DNA from: JBPBPI01 sp050954885
GTDB lineage: Bacteria; Pseudomonadota; Alphaproteobacteria; Caedimonadales; Caedimonadaceae
DNA length: 15,132 nucleotides
Direction: 5' to 3'
NCBI GenBank assembly: GCA_050954885.1
Contig: JBPBPI010000035.1
Location: 1 to 15,132 of the forward strand
In this document: positions 15,041 to 15,132 of the stretch, piece by piece
Layout of the letters: each line of letters begins with the position of its first letter
Numbering within the stretch: position 1 is the first letter of the stretch
Translations under genes and position numbers: made by a program
Notes under the pieces: generated by a model
What the model saw: the letters and a program-made list of their open reading frames with translations, nothing else
Database searches by the model: none
What the model was told of the DNA's origin: nothing

Positions 15041-15132
15041 CCCGAGTTATGCTTAAGGTTGTAGAGAAGGTTTATCGTGTCTAAGTTGATAATTGATCAT
15101 CCCAGCAATAAGATGAGCAAAAGCGTTAATGG
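15040..15132 (-). mobile_element. Terminal end of an insertion sequence, probably IS982-like
   Basis: On the minus strand, entering from the right edge, a frame encodes INAFAHLIAGMINYQLRHDK followed by PSLQP and a TAA (15055-15053). The H/N-L-I-A-G-M/L-I-x-Y ... KPSL ending is like the C-terminus of IS982-type DDE transposases. Between that stop and 15040 lie the likely terminal bases, ACCCGAGTTATGC. The element's other end and target duplication are outside the window. IS982 is the best guess from the C-terminus; IS5 or another DDE family is possible. Confidence 0.55.

Overview
The window looks like chromosomal DNA of a low-GC, probably host-associated alphaproteobacterium. A Holosporales-type relative (Paracaedibacter/Caedibacter/Odyssella-like) is my best guess. 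The reasons are a bacterial Rsm22 next to MnmA, an Adx-type 2Fe-2S ferredoxin, an alphaproteobacterial-type aspartate aminotransferase, a GcrA-like N-terminal HTH protein, several small secreted proteins of unknown function, and decaying genes beside an insertion sequence. The taxon is inferred from gene content and style, not from a marker gene.

Left part (1-2840): the 3' end of a GNAT acetyltransferase like AAC(6') enters from the left edge, followed by a tRNA-Phe(GAA) gene on the minus strand. A regulator with an XRE-type HTH and an S24/repressor-like C-terminus (497-1402, minus) then faces, across a 257-bp control region, two co-directional genes (1660-2262 and 2284-2775). These encode an HTH protein and an AT-hook/DUF6456-like protein. 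A strong hairpin at 2794-2833 separates this pair from the convergent genes to its right.

Middle left (2885-7693): all genes lie on the minus strand. They are a small secreted cysteine-containing protein, an orphan ABC_sub_bind (TrpX-like) solute-binding protein, a PLP-dependent aspartate aminotransferase, and a 550-residue secreted protein whose second half is an Asn-ladder beta-solenoid (NYGK / NSxE repeats).

Middle right (7883-12940): six plus-strand genes with very small gaps form a likely housekeeping operon: ferredoxin, rsm22, mnmA, a secreted DUF192 protein, dapD and dapE. It joins Fe-S/ribosome/tRNA maturation with the succinylase branch of diaminopimelate and lysine synthesis.

Right end (12941-15132): an AT-rich, decaying accessory patch. 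A secreted TraB/GumN-type (GxxH) gene with its own sigma70-like promoter is cut by an in-frame TAA just before its second GxxH motif. Its tail abuts a 115-bp degenerate second copy of the dapE 3' end (97 of 115 bases identical, with a stop inside). Next comes a second secreted gene of unknown family, cut by an in-frame TGA and then by the end of an insertion sequence that runs off the right edge. The most unusual signals are this dapE-tail duplication bracketing the TraB-like gene, the beta-solenoid protein, and the divergent regulator cluster.
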